The position numbers were made by a program, and so were the translations under genes. DNA of 64,000 nucleotides from Bacteroidota bacterium (GTDB lineage Bacteria; Bacteroidota; Bacteroidia; Sphingobacteriales; Sphingobacteriaceae), in assembly GCA_026224775.1 (NCBI GenBank), contig JAMFRP010000032.1:1-64000 (forward strand), written 5' to 3'. This document shows positions 62,488 through 64,000 of the stretch, piece after piece. Position 1 is the first letter of the stretch; every line of letters starts with the position of its first letter. The notes beneath the pieces were generated by a model. The model searched no databases, was not told the DNA's origin, and was given only the letters and a program-made list of their open reading frames with translations.

Positions 62488-62520
62488 AGACTTTCGAAGT
62501 TTTTAAAACTTCGAAAGTCT
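62488..62520. repeat. Perfect family D palindrome
   Basis: AGACTTTCGAAGTTTT, one central T, AAAACTTCGAAAGTCT; exact 16-bp arms. It is 38 bases before the GNAT gene and abuts a family A copy, as at 53635. Confidence 0.8.
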
Positions 62521-62557
62521 CAAATTTTTATTTTTGTACTGACACTAATACAATACA

Positions 62558-63064
62558 ATGCAACAATCACCCATTATCCTTCGTGATGCTCTGGAGTCTG
62601 ACCTTCCCGCCATATTGGAGATCTATAACGACATCATCCTAACCACAACCGCCATTTATAGCGAAGAACCCCATACCCTGCAAATGCGCCTCGACTGGTT
62701 TAATGAGCGTAAACAGGCGGGCTTCCCCGTAATTGTCGCCGAGCAGAATGGTGTTTTGGTTGGATTCGCTACTTATGGCAAGTTCAGGGTATGGCCATGT
62801 TACCGTTTCACAGTTGAACATTCGCTTTATGTCCACAGGGATAACCGCGGACAAGGCATCAGCAAAATATTATTACAGGAGATCATATCACTTGCCAAAA
62901 GTGCAGGTATGCATGCGTTGATTGCGGGTGTAGATAGTGAGAACGAGATCAGTCTGCAATTACACCTCAAATTTGGCTTTACACAAGTCGCCCGGTTTAA
63001 AGAAGTAGGCTTCAAATTCAACCGCTGGTTGGATCTGATCTTTTTGGAGATGATATTGAGTTAG
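62558..63064 (+). CDS. GNAT acetyltransferase, phosphinothricin acetyltransferase-like
   Basis: 168 residues. RDALESDLPAILEIYNDIIL at the start, VGFATYGKFRVWPCYRFTVE, and the acetyl-CoA loop LYVHRDNRGQGISKILLQEI are the Pat/Bar-type GNAT signatures; NEISLQLHLKFGFTQVARFK is the conserved end. It acetylates a small amine (methionine-sulfone-like or similar) in the cytoplasm. Monocistronic, between repeat-filled gaps. Confidence 0.9.
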   Translation: MQQSPIILRDALESDLPAILEIYNDIILTTTAIYSEEPHTLQMRLDWFNERKQAGFPVIVAEQNGVLVGFATYGKFRVWPCYRFTVEHSLYVHRDNRGQGISKILLQEIISLAKSAGMHALIAGVDSENEISLQLHLKFGFTQVARFKEVGFKFNRWLDLIFLEMILS

Positions 63065-63108
63065 TATCGAGTAGTTAGTATCAAGTATCAAGATTTTAAA
63101 ATAACGCC

Positions 63109-63186
63109 TTTGTCATTCTGAGCGGAGCGAAGAATCTGTACACTGGTAACAACTTTACAGATTCTTCGCTATGCTCAGAATGACAA
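63109..63186. repeat. Family A palindrome next to family C copy 2
   Basis: TTTGTCATTCTGAGCGGAGC GAAGAATCTGTA, centre, then TACAGATTCTTCGCTATGCT CAGAATGACAA. Confidence 0.85.
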
Positions 63187-63189
63187 TGA

Positions 63190-63355
63190 AGATTTAAAAA
63201 AGCGCGTAAACGCCCGACGGAAAACCGGGCCGGGTGTTGGCCCTGCGGGCAGAAGGTTTTTTCCGTCTTGAATTTTTGTTTCTTTTGTTTCAAGACAAAA
63301 GAAATAGCCCAGCGGCAATGAGCGGCCAGAATATCTTATTAAAACGAATATATCT
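63190..63355 (-). repeat. Family C intergenic repeat, copy 2 (inverted relative to copy 1)
   Basis: The reverse complement matches 1501-1676 block by block: ATTCTGGCCGCTCATTGCCGC-like start, CAAGACGGAAAAAACCTTC, GGCCCGGTTTTCCGTCGGGC, GTTTACGCGC, then the family A palindrome. The 480-base gap 63065-63544 holds only this, the family A copy and a GAGGAACGAAGC fragment at 63361. Confidence 0.75.
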
Positions 63356-63544
63356 CTGCTGAGGAACGAAGCACCCCCTTTTTTTCAAAAAATATTTTCA
63401 CGTTAAAAAAATCACCATTACCTACTTTAAATCAACTAAACCTTAATTTCATACCATATACCATTTTGTACTACTTTCTAAGCATAAAATCCTGAAACTA
63501 AGCTGTGATTTAATGCGTTACTTTGTAGTAACCAATTATAAATC

Positions 63545-64000
63545 ATGAGTACTTTATTAACTGACATGCCTTTCGGAATTGATTTTTCTGTTAGCGAAAA
63601 TCAACAAATGGTAGGACAAATGGCAAAAGATTTTGCCGAACGATACATCAAACCGTATGTAATGGAATGGGATGAATCGCAACACTTCCCGATAGAACTT
63701 TTTAAACACTTAGGCGAACTGGGCATGATGGGCGTAATGGTGCCCGAACAATACGGAGGCTCCGGCTTCGGCTACCACGAATATGTAGCCGTAATTGTAG
63801 AGATCGCTAAAGTTTGCGGCTCGATAGGATTATCGGTAGCCGCGCATAACTCACTATGCACAGGCCATATTATGGCTTTTGCCAACGAAGAACAAAAACA
63901 ACGCTGGCTACCAAAATTAGCTACCGCCGAATGGATAGGAGCCTGGGGACTAACCGAAGCCAATACCGGCAGCGATGCCATGGGCATGATGACCACCGCC
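63545..64000 (+). CDS. Acyl-CoA dehydrogenase, N-terminal part, cut by window edge
   Basis: 152 codons are visible. FAD enzyme of fatty-acid beta-oxidation. MSTLLTDMPFGIDFSVSENQ starts the protein; FKHLGELGMMGVMVPEQYGG, AAHNSLCTGHIMAFANEEQK and AWGLTEANTGSDAMGM (FAD/substrate loop) are family signatures. The catalytic Glu and C-terminal helices lie outside. Intact as far as visible. Specific chain-length class cannot be read. Confidence 0.95.
   Translation, partial: MSTLLTDMPFGIDFSVSENQQMVGQMAKDFAERYIKPYVMEWDESQHFPIELFKHLGELGMMGVMVPEQYGGSGFGYHEYVAVIVEIAKVCGSIGLSVAAHNSLCTGHIMAFANEEQKQRWLPKLATAEWIGAWGLTEANTGSDAMGMMTTA

Noticed and set aside
62320-62586. Plus-strand frames between the carbamoyltransferase and the GNAT gene
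   Set aside because: Made of family A, B and D repeats, with low complexity translation and overlap of the GNAT start.
63096-63293. Minus-strand frame of 65 codons
   Set aside because: Lies entirely in family A and C repeats.

Overview
The window looks like chromosomal DNA of a Bacteroidota bacterium, most likely family Sphingobacteriaceae (Mucilaginibacter/Pedobacter-like). The evidence is a subtilase with a type IX secretion C-terminal sorting domain, many SpI- or SpII-signalled outer-membrane beta-barrels, few clear Shine-Dalgarno sequences, the DnaK variant D-C-G-G-G-T-H-D, and many short dispersed intergenic repeats of the GTCATTGCGAGG / GTCATTCTGA type. No phage, transposase, CRISPR array, rRNA or complete tRNA was seen. 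Taxonomy is inferred from gene families only.

Layout. 1-1214: 5' part of dnaK on the minus strand. 1215-2040: a composite of non-coding repeats. 2041-6123: outer-membrane protein, GT39-type glycosyltransferase, aldo/keto reductase. 6645-10766: the sucA-odhB pair of 2-oxoglutarate dehydrogenase, with a 1-base frameshift in odhB. 11065-18106: two photolyases (DASH-type and class I CPD-type) around a TetR-like regulator, a HAD phosphatase, an ABC1 kinase, a Dabb protein and a TIGR01777 epimerase. 18108-27145: FKBP lipoproteins, MarR regulator, gamma-glutamyltransferase, a large T9SS subtilase, a HAD hydrolase. 27267-34236: phosphate block (DUF47, porin, pstS, pstC, pstA, pstB, phoU). 34303-36721: arsenic operon (arsR, DUF6428, arsC, acr3) with two visible palindromic operators. 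36824-43503: HAD, NTF2-like, ROK, YceI, amino-acid permease, MFS, MarC. 43554-45032: SDR-tetR pair with twin operators. 45106-49035: guaA-lipoprotein-rsmB operon, with an orphan tRNA 3' end after rsmB. 49148-53619: beta-barrel, Ada-like O6-alkylguanine repair regulator, a Pro/Gly-rich secreted protein, three tiny secreted His-rich proteins and a metallophosphoesterase. 54174-57203: OlsF-like acyltransferase fusion, ComEA-like protein, apt. 57912-62289: a surface/exopolysaccharide-type cassette (SGNH hydrolase, SxtJ, DUF5989, carbamoyltransferase). 62558-64000: GNAT and the start of an acyl-CoA dehydrogenase.

Functional themes are phosphate uptake, arsenic efflux, DNA repair (two photolyases and an Ada-like protein), envelope proteins and central metabolism. 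The main points for a second look are: (i) a run of three short secreted proteins, two of them clearly paralogous, with His-rich tails (51679-52219); (ii) the odhB frameshift; (iii) the orphan tRNA end after rsmB; (iv) paired operators for ArsR, TetR and the Ada-like regulator; and (v) several families of structured intergenic repeats, including a composite element present in opposite orientations at the two ends of the window and a 'TACCACGAAACA' element found directly after two unrelated stop codons.
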